DNA of 64,000 bases from Bacteroidota bacterium (GTDB lineage: Bacteria; Bacteroidota; Ignavibacteria; Ignavibacteriales; Ignavibacteriaceae). This document shows, piece by piece, positions 37,299 to 47,691 of this stretch. The position numbers were made by a program, and so were the translations under genes. Positions within the stretch are counted from its first letter, which is position 1. Every line of letters begins with the position of its first letter. Location of the stretch: assembly GCA_020161395.1 (NCBI GenBank), contig JAIUOE010000002.1, positions 1 to 64,000 of the forward strand. Reading direction: 5' to 3'. The notes beneath the pieces are model-generated. The model made no database searches, had not been told where the DNA came from, and worked only from the letters and a program-made list of their open reading frames with translations.

Positions 37299-37886
37299 TC
37301 AAAATTCATTCATCATTAGAGTTTCCTGAAGCAGATTTTTGATTTTATATTCCACTTCCCTCCCGTCAGGAGGAAGTTTCCCGTATGACCACTTGTTTTC
37401 AAATGGACTATAAGAAAACCTGATTGCCAGATCTCTTACGATATCGTAATGATAAACATTTATCCATCGTAGTTTAGCTAATGATGTGAATCCGAGTATT
37501 ATCGGTTCCACTTCTGAGAGCATAACAAATCTCTCTTTTCCGTGTTTTGATTTATTCAACAGTATCGACTTGATAACCGGATGAAGCGGCAACTCGACGA
37601 GTTTCAAAGCTGTATGTTTGCAGGTATATCGAATTTCAAGAGTGGACCGAAATTTCTCTCTTTGCGTAAGATAATCACCACACCAGCAATCCATTTTTTC
37701 AATTTTATTGACTGTTGCAAAATCGAGCTGTTTGGAATCATTAATCTTCGGCTGAAAGTAAAATCGTGAATTATGCTCTTCCATGCTCATTACTGCATCA
37801 CGAAGATCGTCAAATTCACGAATCCCCTTCTTCACGGGTCTTTTGGTTTTAGTCTCGGAGATTCTGTACTTTTGAGGATTTTTCAC
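37299..37886 (-). CDS. Conserved-looking protein with a SWIM-like CxC...CxH motif
   Basis: A 195-residue cytoplasmic protein I cannot assign to a named family. CWC near residue 72 and CKH near residue 94 give the order CxC-x(about 20)-CxH, the pattern of SWIM-type zinc fingers. The first 35 residues are highly basic; the C-terminal half has WSYGKLPPDGREVEYKIK. Initiation appears to be at a GTG (37886) without a clear ribosome binding site, so the start is uncertain. A nucleic-acid or protein binding role is possible from the motif only. Confidence 0.7.
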   Translation of the reverse strand: MKNPQKYRISETKTKRPVKKGIREFDDLRDAVMSMEEHNSRFYFQPKINDSKQLDFATVNKIEKMDCWCGDYLTQREKFRSTLEIRYTCKHTALKLVELPLHPVIKSILLNKSKHGKERFVMLSEVEPIILGFTSLAKLRWINVYHYDIVRDLAIRFSYSPFENKWSYGKLPPDGREVEYKIKNLLQETLMMNEF

Positions 37887-37988
37887 AGGGATTTATTTTT
37901 TAACCGTCTAAATTACGATTTTTTTTCGTGGTGGCAACCCCGTCTAAGTTTATTATTTTACACTTTGAAAAAATAAAGTTTTTGCAAA

Positions 37989-39542
37989 ATGACCCATTCA
38001 GAAGCATGTGACATTCTCGGAATCAGAGAAGGAGCCGAACCTGATATTGTGACCAAAGCTTTTAACAAGCTAAACAGTGATATCACCCGGCAGATTGAAT
38101 CCGCAGGTTCAAAATTTCTCCGAGAAACATTGATAAAGAACCGAAAGGCACTAACCGAAGCCTACCATTTTTTAATCAAAGGATCCGAGACCGAAGGATC
38201 ACTCTCCTTTTCTGATGCGTATAAAATGCTTTTAAATGACGAATCTGATTCAATCCAGATCATTGAAGACCGGTTTATTAAATTAAAAAGCGAATATGAG
38301 TTTGGTTTAAGGGCTCCAAACAAAAAGATAAGGGAAATCGCCACTGCTGATATTAAAATAATCTCTGATGTCTTTGAGCATATCATCAGCAATGTAAAAA
38401 GTCCGGCAGCAGACGAAATTCCCCGGGCTTATCTTGAGTCGATTCGTGATGATGAAAGAAAAAAACTGGAGCTCGAATTTGAGCGGAAATATGACTCCCT
38501 GAAAAGAAGTTTTGATGAGTCGAATGAGAGATTCGAGGACAAAATCTCTGCACTTTCATCTGAAAAAACCCGCATATTAAACGACTTGACAAAACTGATT
38601 GAGCTGATTGCCACTGAACAATTTTCTGAAGCCACTCAATTGTCTCTCAAACTTGAAAGCAAGTATTCACTGAACTTCAGAACCTCGGAACTTCAGAACC
38701 TCAGAACCTCGGAACCTCAGACTTCTGAGTTCAAACCTCAGACTTCAGATTTCAAACCTCAAACTTCTGACTTCAAACCTCAAACTTCAGATTTCAAACC
38801 TCAAACTTCTGATTTCAAACCTCAAACCTCAGATTTCAAACCTCTTCCCGGTGACTCGGGCTTTGGGATAGAAAATGTCTCGTTTGATTTTGCGGATGAC
38901 CACATAGACAGGATGTTGCTCGACCAGAGCAAAAAACTCAGTCCCAAAATCGAAACACCTCCCGCTGTCAATGGTGATAATCTTGATTCCCGTACAGTTG
39001 CCGAAAAACTTTTCAGCGAGGGTAGATTTCAGGATGCCCTTTTCTACTTTAAAGAAGCAAAGGGCGATCAGCCCGAAGACTACTCGCTTGATGTTTATAT
39101 TCAGGAACTCGAACACCTCGTCACACAGGAAAACGAAGAGTCGGGCAACAAACAAAAAACACAGGAGAATTACGAAAAAGAGGCGTATGAGGAAGTGTTA
39201 AAGGAGGCAAATACACTCCGTGCGGCAAAGAATTTTTCGGATGCACTTGAAATTTACAACTCACTTTTATTAAGCGATCCTGACAATCCTTATTTATTAT
39301 ATTGCAAAACTGAATGTGAAGACGAGTTGAAGAGACACCGGGAAACCGGAATCAGTTCGGGGCTTGCGACGAAACCGACTCAGACTGAACTCCTTTCACT
39401 GAAAAGGAACGGGGATGATCTTATGAACAAGAAAAATTTCGCGGGTGCTCTTGAACTTTACAAGAAGGCACTTAAGATCAATCCCAAAGACATTTATCTT
39501 CAGATTGTTATCGATCAATGTACGAGGGAAATTGCCAGGTAG
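37989..39542 (+). CDS. J-like and TPR protein with an expanded in-frame repeat
   Basis: A 517-residue cytoplasmic protein. Residues 1-65 resemble a J-domain outline (ILGIREGA, KAFNKL, LTEAYHFL) but lack the HPD triplet. Residues about 155-215 are charged and likely coiled coil. Residues about 229-286 contain six copies of a seven-residue unit (QTSDFKP/QTSEFKP) encoded by a 21-bp tandem repeat of the same type seen in intergenic regions. Residues about 330-517 carry TPR-like pairs (FSEGRFQDALFYFKEA, ALEIYNSLLLSDPDN, NKKNFAGALELYKKAL). A scaffold or cochaperone-like role is possible. No neighbour clarifies it. Confidence 0.8.
   Translation: MTHSEACDILGIREGAEPDIVTKAFNKLNSDITRQIESAGSKFLRETLIKNRKALTEAYHFLIKGSETEGSLSFSDAYKMLLNDESDSIQIIEDRFIKLKSEYEFGLRAPNKKIREIATADIKIISDVFEHIISNVKSPAADEIPRAYLESIRDDERKKLELEFERKYDSLKRSFDESNERFEDKISALSSEKTRILNDLTKLIELIATEQFSEATQLSLKLESKYSLNFRTSELQNLRTSEPQTSEFKPQTSDFKPQTSDFKPQTSDFKPQTSDFKPQTSDFKPLPGDSGFGIENVSFDFADDHIDRMLLDQSKKLSPKIETPPAVNGDNLDSRTVAEKLFSEGRFQDALFYFKEAKGDQPEDYSLDVYIQELEHLVTQENEESGNKQKTQENYEKEAYEEVLKEANTLRAAKNFSDALEIYNSLLLSDPDNPYLLYCKTECEDELKRHRETGISSGLATKPTQTELLSLKRNGDDLMNKKNFAGALELYKKALKINPKDIYLQIVIDQCTREIAR
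38675..38844. repeat. 21-bp tandem repeat inside a coding region
   Basis: Six units of the type CCTCAAACTTCAGATTTCAAA preceded by degenerate AACCTCGG units. It is the reverse complement of the TTTGAAGTTTGAGG intergenic family. The 21-bp period keeps the frame open. Confidence 0.85.
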
Positions 39543-39543
39543 G

Positions 39544-39888
39544 TTATTGTTTTTTTAGTGTATCAACCTGCATTTCGGAAACTTCAGCATCAACTTCAAG
39601 CATAAACTCTTTGAATTCCTTAGGATTTCTCATATAAAAATCCACGGTTTTGTCATAAAAAGCTTTTGTTACACCATGTTTCTTCAATATCCCCTCTAAT
39701 GCAGGTTTTACAAACATGGTTGAAGTGCCGACAGTATCCTGCGCCTTGATCAGATCAAGATATATGGCAACAAATTTATCGTTGGGGATTATCTCCTCTT
39801 TTTCCGAACAACCGGTGAGGAGCAGACCCGAAATCGACAGAAAAACCAATACAAAGGTATTCTTCAACAAAGGGAAACCCTTACTCAC
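39544..39888 (-). CDS. DUF4296-like lipoprotein
   Basis: A 114-residue envelope lipoprotein: hydrophobic residues 11-25 and lipobox LTGCS. The rest is helical, with IPNDKFVAIYLDLIKAQ and the C-terminal pattern FYMRNPKEFKEFMLEVD typical of the Bacteroidota DUF4296 family. The start is a GTG overlapping the stop of the rhomboid gene by 8 bp, so the two are coupled. Its function is unknown. Confidence 0.82.
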   Translation of the reverse strand: MSKGFPLLKNTFVLVFLSISGLLLTGCSEKEEIIPNDKFVAIYLDLIKAQDTVGTSTMFVKPALEGILKKHGVTKAFYDKTVDFYMRNPKEFKEFMLEVDAEVSEMQVDTLKKQ

Positions 39889-40840
39889 GCTTTTTATTCA
39901 TCCGCTTGCTGGCTTCAAAAAGGATGTCTTTTTCCTTGGCAGTGAGATTTGTGTAACCTGATACACTGATCTTATCTAAAATTCTGTCTATCTCATCCTG
40001 ATCAATATCACTGTCTGAAACATCTTTAAATTTTGCATCAACTACCTGATCAGTCGATTTTTTTGTCTTAAAACTGAAATTGAAACCGCCACGGCTGCTG
40101 CTAGTTCTGTCACCGTAAATGGAAGGTCCCTCATCCTCATCATCTGCAAAAGGGTTGGAACGCCCGGAAAAGCCCGATGGTCCGCCCCCCTTAAGTTTTC
40201 TCTTAAGCGGAAAAAATACCGATTTATCGAAAAACAGGAAGAGAAATCCGGTAATAGCCCCTCCGATATGAGCAAGATGAGCCACATTGGAACCGGGGTT
40301 CTTGAACATAAAAAGATCAAGAAGGATCATAAATCCGATCAAGTATTTTGCTTTCACGGGTAAAAGAAAATAAATATAGATATATCTGTCGGGATTGAAG
40401 AGAGCGAATGCTATCATGACACCATATAGTGAACCTGAAGCGCCGATTGTTGGACCTGCTGCTATCCCGAAAAGCGGAGTAAGAAGGTGAAGCAATCCGG
40501 CTCCTACACCTGAAGCGAGATAGAAAATTAAAAATTTCTTTGAACCAAGAGTGTATTCTACTTCAGTTCCGAACATCCAAAGGGCAAAAAGGTTGAAAAA
40601 TATGTGTGAGAAATCTGCATGCATAAACTGATAGGAAAAAAGCTGCCACGGTCCGAACCCGCCTCCCAATGGAAACAGGGCGAAGAGCTCAGTAAAATAG
40701 TAACCAAGAGGTGTTCCACCGGACACTATTCCGCTTAACATCATTTCCAGGAAGAAAACTACAACATTGGCAATTAAAAGAGATTTTATAACCGGAGAGA
40801 TGTATGAAAATCCGGCGGGACGGTAATTTCCGTTCGACAT
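39881..40840 (-). CDS. Rhomboid family intramembrane serine protease
   Basis: A 319-residue inner-membrane protease with about six helices. The catalytic serine lies in GASGSLYG and the histidine in AHLAHIGG; HADFSHIFFNLFALW is the helix-2 signature with the oxyanion histidine and asparagine. The last 80 residues are soluble and acidic (about 220-319) with a helical DQDEIDRILDKIS segment common in Bacteroidota rhomboids. AAGGA precedes the ATG. Substrates are unknown; coupling to a lipoprotein gene hints at an envelope role. Confidence 0.92.
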   Translation of the reverse strand: MSNGNYRPAGFSYISPVIKSLLIANVVVFFLEMMLSGIVSGGTPLGYYFTELFALFPLGGGFGPWQLFSYQFMHADFSHIFFNLFALWMFGTEVEYTLGSKKFLIFYLASGVGAGLLHLLTPLFGIAAGPTIGASGSLYGVMIAFALFNPDRYIYIYFLLPVKAKYLIGFMILLDLFMFKNPGSNVAHLAHIGGAITGFLFLFFDKSVFFPLKRKLKGGGPSGFSGRSNPFADDEDEGPSIYGDRTSSSRGGFNFSFKTKKSTDQVVDAKFKDVSDSDIDQDEIDRILDKISVSGYTNLTAKEKDILFEASKRMNKKRE

Positions 40841-40896
40841 TTTTTTCCTTTATTTAATTGCAGGGCTGTGTTGTAAACAGCCCCGCAGTTCAAACA

Positions 40897-42093
40897 TTAT
40901 GCATTATTAAGTACATCCACACCCGGGAGCACTTTTCCCTCGAGGAATTCGAGAGAGGCTCCGCCACCTGTGGAGACATGACTGACCTTTTCTTTCAATC
41001 CGGCTTTCGCTATCGCGGCTGCTGAATCACCACCACCTACTACGGTAATTGTACCGAGTGCGGTTGCGTCAACGAGTGCCTGAGCTACTGCATTCGTGCC
41101 GGTTGCAAAATTGTCAAATTCAAAAACTCCCATTGGACCGTTCCAAACAACTGTTTTTGAATTTTTAATTGCTTCAGAAAACAATTTAACTGTTTCAGGT
41201 CCAATATCCAATCCCATCTTGTCAGCCGGTATTTTATCAGTTTTAACGGCTTCTGAAGGTGATTCGTTACTGAACTCAGCTGCAACCATAACATCAACAG
41301 GAAGCAAAAAGTTTAATTTTTTAGTTTTTATTGTTTCAAGCAACTGACCGGCAAGTTCCACTTTTTCAGCCTCGAGCAGTGAGGTACCGATTTCGTATCC
41401 CATTGCCTTGAAGAAAGTGTATGCCATACCACCACCGATGATAAGTGTATCCACTTTATCGAGGATGTTGTTGATGACATCGATCTTGCCCGAGATTTTA
41501 GCTCCGCCAAGAATGGCACAGTATGGTCTTACAGGCTCATTCAATGCACCACCCAAATAATCGAGTTCTTTTTGCATTAAATAACCTGATACGGCAATTT
41601 TAATGAATTTCGTTACACCCTCGGTTGAAGCATGTGCTCTGTGAGCAGATCCGAATGCATCATTTACATAAAGGTCAGCAACTTCAGATAATTTTTTCGC
41701 AAAAACGGGATCATTTGCTTCCTCTTCAGCATAAAAACGAAGATTTTCAAGCAACATTACCTCGCCGGGTTTTAAATCGTCTGCCATTGCTTTTACCGAT
41801 TCACCGATACAGTCAGTTGCAAATTTCACTTCCATGCCCAGGAGCTCCGAAAGTCTGTCAGCTACAGGTTGCAGGCTGTACTTCGGATTTACTTTTCCTT
41901 TCGGTCTGCCGAGGTGGCTCATAAGGATGGCTTTTCCACCCTCTGCAATTATCTTTTTGATTGTTGGTAACGATTCAACGATACGGTTGTCATCAGTCAC
42001 CTTAAGGTTCTCATCGAGCGGGACATTAAAATCCACTCTAACGAGAACTTTTTTGCCTTTTAAATCGACACTGTCAATTGTAAGTTTTTTCAT
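40897..42093 (-). CDS. pgk: Phosphoglycerate kinase
   Basis: A 398-residue glycolytic enzyme that transfers phosphate between 1,3-bisphosphoglycerate and [50 protein letters not shown] and the C-terminal GGGDSAAAI and [13 protein letters not shown] are in place. I start at the ATG at 42093 ([10 protein letters not shown]); the open frame to 42150 runs back through the gap terminator and is not credible. It lies downstream of gap on the same strand with a strong terminator between. Confidence 0.97.
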   Translation of the reverse strand: MKKLTIDSVDLKGKKVLVRVDFNVPLDENLKVTDDNRIVESLPTIKKIIAEGGKAILMSHLGRPKGKVNPKYSLQPVADRLSELLGMEVKFATDCIGESVKAMADDLKPGEVMLLENLRFYAEEEANDPVFAKKLSEVADLYVNDAFGSAHRAHASTEGVTKFIKIAVSGYLMQKELDYLGGALNEPVRPYCAILGGAKISGKIDVINNILDKVDTLIIGGGMAYTFFKAMGYEIGTSLLEAEKVELAGQLLETIKTKKLNFLLPVDVMVAAEFSNESPSEAVKTDKIPADKMGLDIGPETVKLFSEAIKNSKTVVWNGPMGVFEFDNFATGTNAVAQALVDATALGTITVVGGGDSAAAIAKAGLKEKVSHVSTGGGASLEFLEGKVLPGVDVLNNA

Positions 42094-42118
42094 ATAACTG
42101 TCGCTTTTGTAATCTATA

Positions 42119-42150
42119 ATAAAAAAAAGACGCAGCCGAAACTGCGTCAC
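42119..42150 (-). terminator. Strong terminator between gap and pgk
   Basis: On the minus strand GACGCAG-TTTCGG-CTGCGTC followed by nine T. It would stop most gap transcripts before pgk, so pgk depends on read-through or its own promoter. Confidence 0.9.
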
Positions 42151-42168
42151 TAATCTTTAATCAGTTAA

Positions 42169-43185
<1,017 letters not shown>

Positions 43186-43198
43186 TTATTTAGACTTC

Positions 43199-43229
43199 CA
43201 AATTTACCTACATTTCAGCTATTTATCAA
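43199..43229 (-). promoter_or_regulatory. -33/-7 promoter of gap
   Basis: On the minus strand TTG (43229-43227), a 20-nt spacer and TAAATTTG (43206-43199). Transcription would start about 30 nt before the ATG. Confidence 0.7.
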
Positions 43230-43320
43230 TGCAATATTTTATATTTATATACTATTATCCTCTATCTGTTTTACTGTTTTCAAAGGCAGCTTAAAAAAAT
43301 AATGGTCAAATTTCAAGATT

Positions 43321-43347
43321 TATATTTGATATTGTGATAAATATCAC
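43321..43347 (+). promoter_or_regulatory. -7 element and Crp/Fnr-like palindrome before the Crp/Fnr gene
   Basis: TATATTTG (43321-43328) matches the -7 pattern. Six bp later GTGATA-AA-TATCAC (43334-43347) is a perfect inverted repeat of the Crp/Fnr half-site type. It would overlap the transcription start, a place suited to autorepression. I see no clear -33 element. Confidence 0.5.
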
Positions 43348-43376
43348 TAAATTACAGAAAAAAAAAGGAACTTTTA

Positions 43377-44057
43377 ATGGACGAGCTGGATTTTCCAAAA
43401 TTCGTACCTTTATTTGAAAATCTTGACGACGAAACTATTCATAAGATTTCTGATCTCGGTAAAAGAAAAATGTTTCCGAAGGACACCGTTGTGCTCATGG
43501 AACACGAAACCGGGAACGCCCTTTTTGTGATAATGTCGGGCAAAGTCAAAGTGAGTCGCGAGAGCGATGACGGCAGAGAAGTCATACTTACCTACCTGAA
43601 TCCCAACGACTTCTTCGGCGAAATGGCGCTGCTTGATGGTCTCGCCCGCTCAGCCACTGTTACTTCCATCGAAGAAACTGAGCTCTTCATTATAGAAAGG
43701 GCTGATTTCCTCGACCTCCTCTACAATCACCCCGAAGTATCGATCAGTCTCTTGCAGGAACTTACTAAAAGACTTCGCGGAGCAGACATGAAAATTAAAT
43801 CCCTCTCCCTCAAGGATGCCGAAGGAAAGGTTGCTACTGTTATCCTTCAGATTGCCGACGAAATCGGCAAAATCCGGCAGGGTGTTGTTGAGATTGAAAA
43901 ACTCCCCTTCCAGCACGATCTGGCAAACATGGCAGGCACTTCGCGCGAAACGATTTCGAGAACCTTGCACAGTTTTGTAAAGAAAGGACTTATCGAACTC
44001 GATGGTAACAAATTGCGCATCCCAAATTATGAGGAGTTCAGGAAGTTCTTTTCGTAA
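43377..44057 (+). CDS. Crp/Fnr family transcriptional regulator
   Basis: A 226-residue regulator: cyclic-nucleotide-binding-like domain (about 10-120), dimer helix, and a C-terminal winged helix (about 150-220) with recognition helix TSRETISRTL. The phosphate-binding cassette FFGEMALLDGLARSATV keeps G-E and R-S, as in cAMP-binding members. There is no cysteine, so it is not an Fe-S FNR. AAAAGGA lies upstream of the ATG. A palindrome of the family's half-site type lies in its own promoter. The PHP gene follows 3 bp after the stop. Confidence 0.92.
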   Translation: MDELDFPKFVPLFENLDDETIHKISDLGKRKMFPKDTVVLMEHETGNALFVIMSGKVKVSRESDDGREVILTYLNPNDFFGEMALLDGLARSATVTSIEETELFIIERADFLDLLYNHPEVSISLLQELTKRLRGADMKIKSLSLKDAEGKVATVILQIADEIGKIRQGVVEIEKLPFQHDLANMAGTSRETISRTLHSFVKKGLIELDGNKLRIPNYEEFRKFFS

Positions 44058-44060
44058 TTG

Positions 44061-44882
44061 ATGAATTTTAAAGCGGATTTACATACTCATACTACCCATT
44101 CAGACGGCTGGCTCTCAGTAGAGAGCCTGCTGCGTAGAGCCATACTCCAAAAGCTGGATGTGCTCGCCATTACCGACCACGATACTGTTTCCGGTTATAT
44201 TGAAGCACTCGATAAAAACAAAAAATACGGGATAAAACTTGTACCCGGAATAGAACTGAGTGCACAGTACGAAAATTACGAAGTTCATGTACTCGGTTAC
44301 TGGTTCGATCCCTCAAACCCTGATCTCAATGCCTACAGCGAAACATTGAAACTCGACCGCTATCAAAGGTGCGAGCGAATTGTCGAAAATTTGCGAAATG
44401 CAGGTCACGACATCTCAATGGATGATGTCAAATATGAGTGCAAAGGTGATTTCTTCGGAAGACCACACATAGCAAAGGCTTTGATCAGAAAAAAAATAGC
44501 GCGTAACTTCACCCATGCCTTTAAGGAATTTCTCGGCAATAATTCAACTTCCTATGAAAAAAAATTCTTCATCACTCCTGCAGATGCGATTGCTCTGATC
44601 CACAAAGCCGGAGGTATAGCCGTGCTTGCCCATCCCGGGTATCTGAATGATACTTCGCTGGATATAATCCTCCAGGAAAAATTTGATGCCATCGAGGCAA
44701 TTCACCCGTCGCACACACTTCCGCAGCAACAAAAACTGATTGGAATAGCCAAACAACTGGGCATCCCCTGGTCCGGTGGATCGGATTTCCATGGCGGCAC
44801 TTCAACAGAGAGAGGGTATATCGGCTCATATTACCTCTCCCGTGAAGAATTTGCTGCAGTCGAATCTCTCAAAAAGATGTAA
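44061..44882 (+). CDS. PHP-domain phosphoesterase
   Basis: A 273-residue metal-dependent phosphoesterase. [39 protein letters not shown] and GSDFHGG give the PHP metal ligands in order, in the layout of YciV/RNase AM-type enzymes that act on nucleotides or RNA ends. ATG at 44061, 3 bp after the Crp/Fnr stop, so they are co-transcribed. The substrate is inferred from the subfamily only. Confidence 0.9.
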   Translation: MNFKADLHTHTTHSDGWLSVESLLRRAILQKLDVLAITDHDTVSGYIEALDKNKKYGIKLVPGIELSAQYENYEVHVLGYWFDPSNPDLNAYSETLKLDRYQRCERIVENLRNAGHDISMDDVKYECKGDFFGRPHIAKALIRKKIARNFTHAFKEFLGNNSTSYEKKFFITPADAIALIHKAGGIAVLAHPGYLNDTSLDIILQEKFDAIEAIHPSHTLPQQQKLIGIAKQLGIPWSGGSDFHGGTSTERGYIGSYYLSREEFAAVESLKKM

Positions 44883-44953
44883 ATTATTCAGTTTTTTTAT
44901 ATTTACCCATTCTTTATGTTTCGGTACTTTATTTTTCCGATTTAAGGACAACC

Positions 44954-45421
44954 ATGAAAGAAATTAACGGATTTTTACAGGCTGACGGCTTAAAATTTGC
45001 AATTGTAGTAAGCCGCTTCAATGACTTCATTACAAATAAACTTCTTGACGGCGCTGTTGACTGCCTCCTTCGCCATGGTGCTGATGACAACAATATCACT
45101 GTTGTCAGAGTACCGGGTGCGTTTGAAATTCCATTCGTGGCGAAAGCTGTCGCAGAAAAAAGGGAATACGATGTTGTGATTTGTCTTGGTGCAGTTATCA
45201 GAGGTGCCACTCCTCACTTCGATTTCGTAGCCTCCGAATCTGCAAAAGGTGTCGCCAATGCTTCCCTCGCCACGGGTGTTCCCCTCATCTACGGTATTCT
45301 TACCACCGATACAATTGAACAGGCGGTTGAAAGAGCAGGAACAAAAGCCGGGAACAAGGGCTGGGACGCTGCCCTTACAGCCATTGAAACAGCCAACCTG
45401 TTAAGTGAATTAAAAAAGTAA
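44954..45421 (+). CDS. ribH: 6,7-dimethyl-8-ribityllumazine synthase
   Basis: A 155-residue riboflavin pathway enzyme that condenses a ribitylaminouracil with dihydroxybutanone phosphate. SRFN near residue 20, [24 protein letters not shown] and the [13 protein letters not shown] end are hallmarks. AAGGA precedes the ATG. The PorZ-like gene begins 13 bp after its stop, an unusual partnership. Confidence 0.96.
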   Translation: MKEINGFLQADGLKFAIVVSRFNDFITNKLLDGAVDCLLRHGADDNNITVVRVPGAFEIPFVAKAVAEKREYDVVICLGAVIRGATPHFDFVASESAKGVANASLATGVPLIYGILTTDTIEQAVERAGTKAGNKGWDAALTAIETANLLSELKK

Positions 45422-45434
45422 CCACCCGCACCCT

Positions 45435-47690
45435 ATGCCTAAATTTATCTTCACTCTACTTTTCTTTGCCTCATTACAGTTTCTTTTTGCACAGGAAGCT
45501 TCAAACTGGAAGATTTACTCGAACAAGAGTAATCTCTCCTCGGCTGTTTACGACGGTAGGATGATTTGGGCAGGTTCCGATGGCGGCGCCTGGTCTTTTT
45601 CAATCAACGATTCTGCATTTTCAGAATTTACAAAAGCCAATGGACTAAACGGCTCCCCGGTAACCGCTGTTGTCATCGACAATTTCAAAAAGGTCTGGTT
45701 AGGAAGCAAAAACGGTACGATCGATGTTTACGACCCGGCTTCTGGCACATTCAAACGGGTGATGTCTATCGCATCTTCAGGTAAACCACAAAGAGGAATC
45801 AACGATTTAGTACTCTCCGGTGATACGGTCATCGCGTGTACAGATTTTGGCATTTCGCTGATCAACAGCAAAACACTGGATTTCTACGATACCTACATAA
45901 AATTCGGAAGTATCGCAGCAAATTCGAAAGTTTATTCTGTCTACCGCGATAATCTCTTTTATGTGGCAACACAGGGAGGTCTGGCTGTTCAAAAACCGGG
46001 CACAGTGAATCTTAATGATCCAAACGCCTGGGATATTTATACAAACATTCCCGGTTCAGGGACTACCGTTTTTCAAATGGTCACCTTCGATAATGGCTCC
46101 TGCCTTGTCGGGACAAACAAAGGATTATTCAAATTTACTTCCGGTGCTTTCACTTCATACAGTCAGGAACTCGACAATAAATCGGTGAAAAAACTGAGAA
46201 AACAGGGCGCAAGAACCTGGATCGTAGCCGATTATCCTGTTGCAGGCGGAACAAGGACCGGATTTTACGCTTTCGAAAACGGGGCTCTTGCATCCTCAAT
46301 CACCGATCTCCCTGTAATGTACGATTTGATCACTTCCGTCGATGGTTACCTTTATGCCCCCGGTATCGAAGGACTCTATCGCTACCGTTTCGGAACAGGT
46401 GGTCTGGTTATCTTCCCAAACTCCCCTTCCGCCAATCTCTTCAGTGGTATCACAGTCGATGCAAAAGGGAATATCTTCTCGGGAAGCGGCAGGGATTTAA
46501 CAGGTAAAGGCTTTTATAAATATGACGGGAGCAAGTGGACAAATTATAACGCGACCAACACACCCGTCCTCCCGACAAATTCATATTTTTGCTCCTACAC
46601 AGCTACAGACGGAAATGTCTATATCGGCAGTTATGGAAAAGGTTTTGTCAGAATAAAAGCCGATGGTCAGATTATTCCCTTTACAAATAAAAACACACCA
46701 CTTGTCGGTATCAGCTCCGATCCAAATTTCCTCGTTGTTTCTGCATTTAAAAATGATTCCAAAGGAAATCTTTGGGTCTTGAACTTCGATGCAGGCGACA
46801 GAAAGACTCTTAATCTGCTCACCCCCGACAGTACATGGTATGGTTTTGAAAACCCCCTCGGCACCGGGCTGACCAATTACTCATATCTCGAAGTTGATCA
46901 GAATGATACCAAGTGGTTCTCCAGTCCGTTGAGGAATTCGATTTACTACTTTAATGAAAAGAATACTCCCTCCAATACTTCTGATGACATTTCGGGCCAG
47001 TTAAACGAGGCGGGTGGATTAAACGGACAGAAAATAAATGCCCTGGCAATCGACAAAAGGGGTGATCTCTGGGTCGGCACCGACCTTGGTGTTCAGATTG
47101 TCACATCCCTTAGCACCGTTCTGCAAAACAGTTCAACCGCTAAACCGAGAGTTTCCACGGTTTTTTCTCTAAGACAGCAAAAAATTAATTCGATAGTAGT
47201 AGATCCGGTTAACAGAAAATGGGTGGGAACAGATGCAGGTCTCTTTTTAGTGTCTGCTGACGGTACCAGCCTGATTGCATTCTATGATGCATCAAACAGC
47301 CCTTTGCTCACGAACGAAATTACTATCATGGGAATTGATTCCAAATCAGGCAGAATATTCGCAGGACAAACAGGCGGACTTATTTCGTTTACCACAAGTA
47401 CTCCTGCACCCAACGCTGACTACTCCGCTCTTACTGTTTATCCAAGCCCCTTTAAACCCGGAAAAGGTATCAATCTTACTATTGACGGCTTAATCAAAGA
47501 TTCCGATATAAGCATCCTTGATATCTCCGGAAACAAGATTACATCGTTTTCATCACCGGGTGGAAGAATCGCCTCGTGGGACGGAAAAGACAAATCCGGC
47601 AACTTGGTAGCTACCGGAGTCTATATAATTGTTGTTTCCGATAAGGAAGGCAACACCGTCTCAAAAACAAAAACGGCTGTCATCCGGTAG
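45435..47690 (+). CDS. Secreted beta-propeller protein, PorZ-like, with FlgD-type C-terminal domain
   Basis: A 751-residue exported protein: signal peptide 1-19 (ending FAQ), then two-component-regulator-type propeller repeats (DNFKKVWLGSKNG, DAKGNIFSGSG, DKRGDLWVGTDLG, DPVNRKWVGTDAG), and a C-terminal Ig-like domain (about 665-751: YPSPFKPGKG, ILDISGNKI, WDGKDKSGN). Length, N-terminal layout (NWKIYSNKSNLS, then FTKANGLNGSPVTAV) and propeller type resemble PorZ, a T9SS surface component in Porphyromonas. Its C-terminal domain differs from the cargo sorting domain of its neighbours. PorZ identity is moderate; a generic surface propeller is the alternative. Confidence 0.75.
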   Translation: MPKFIFTLLFFASLQFLFAQEASNWKIYSNKSNLSSAVYDGRMIWAGSDGGAWSFSINDSAFSEFTKANGLNGSPVTAVVIDNFKKVWLGSKNGTIDVYDPASGTFKRVMSIASSGKPQRGINDLVLSGDTVIACTDFGISLINSKTLDFYDTYIKFGSIAANSKVYSVYRDNLFYVATQGGLAVQKPGTVNLNDPNAWDIYTNIPGSGTTVFQMVTFDNGSCLVGTNKGLFKFTSGAFTSYSQELDNKSVKKLRKQGARTWIVADYPVAGGTRTGFYAFENGALASSITDLPVMYDLITSVDGYLYAPGIEGLYRYRFGTGGLVIFPNSPSANLFSGITVDAKGNIFSGSGRDLTGKGFYKYDGSKWTNYNATNTPVLPTNSYFCSYTATDGNVYIGSYGKGFVRIKADGQIIPFTNKNTPLVGISSDPNFLVVSAFKNDSKGNLWVLNFDAGDRKTLNLLTPDSTWYGFENPLGTGLTNYSYLEVDQNDTKWFSSPLRNSIYYFNEKNTPSNTSDDISGQLNEAGGLNGQKINALAIDKRGDLWVGTDLGVQIVTSLSTVLQNSSTAKPRVSTVFSLRQQKINSIVVDPVNRKWVGTDAGLFLVSADGTSLIAFYDASNSPLLTNEITIMGIDSKSGRIFAGQTGGLISFTTSTPAPNADYSALTVYPSPFKPGKGINLTIDGLIKDSDISILDISGNKITSFSSPGGRIASWDGKDKSGNLVATGVYIIVVSDKEGNTVSKTKTAVIR

Positions 47691-47691
47691 A

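Noticed and set aside
43377-44057. Oxygen-sensing Fe-S FNR
   Set aside because: The protein has no cysteine, so it cannot carry the FNR iron-sulfur cluster.
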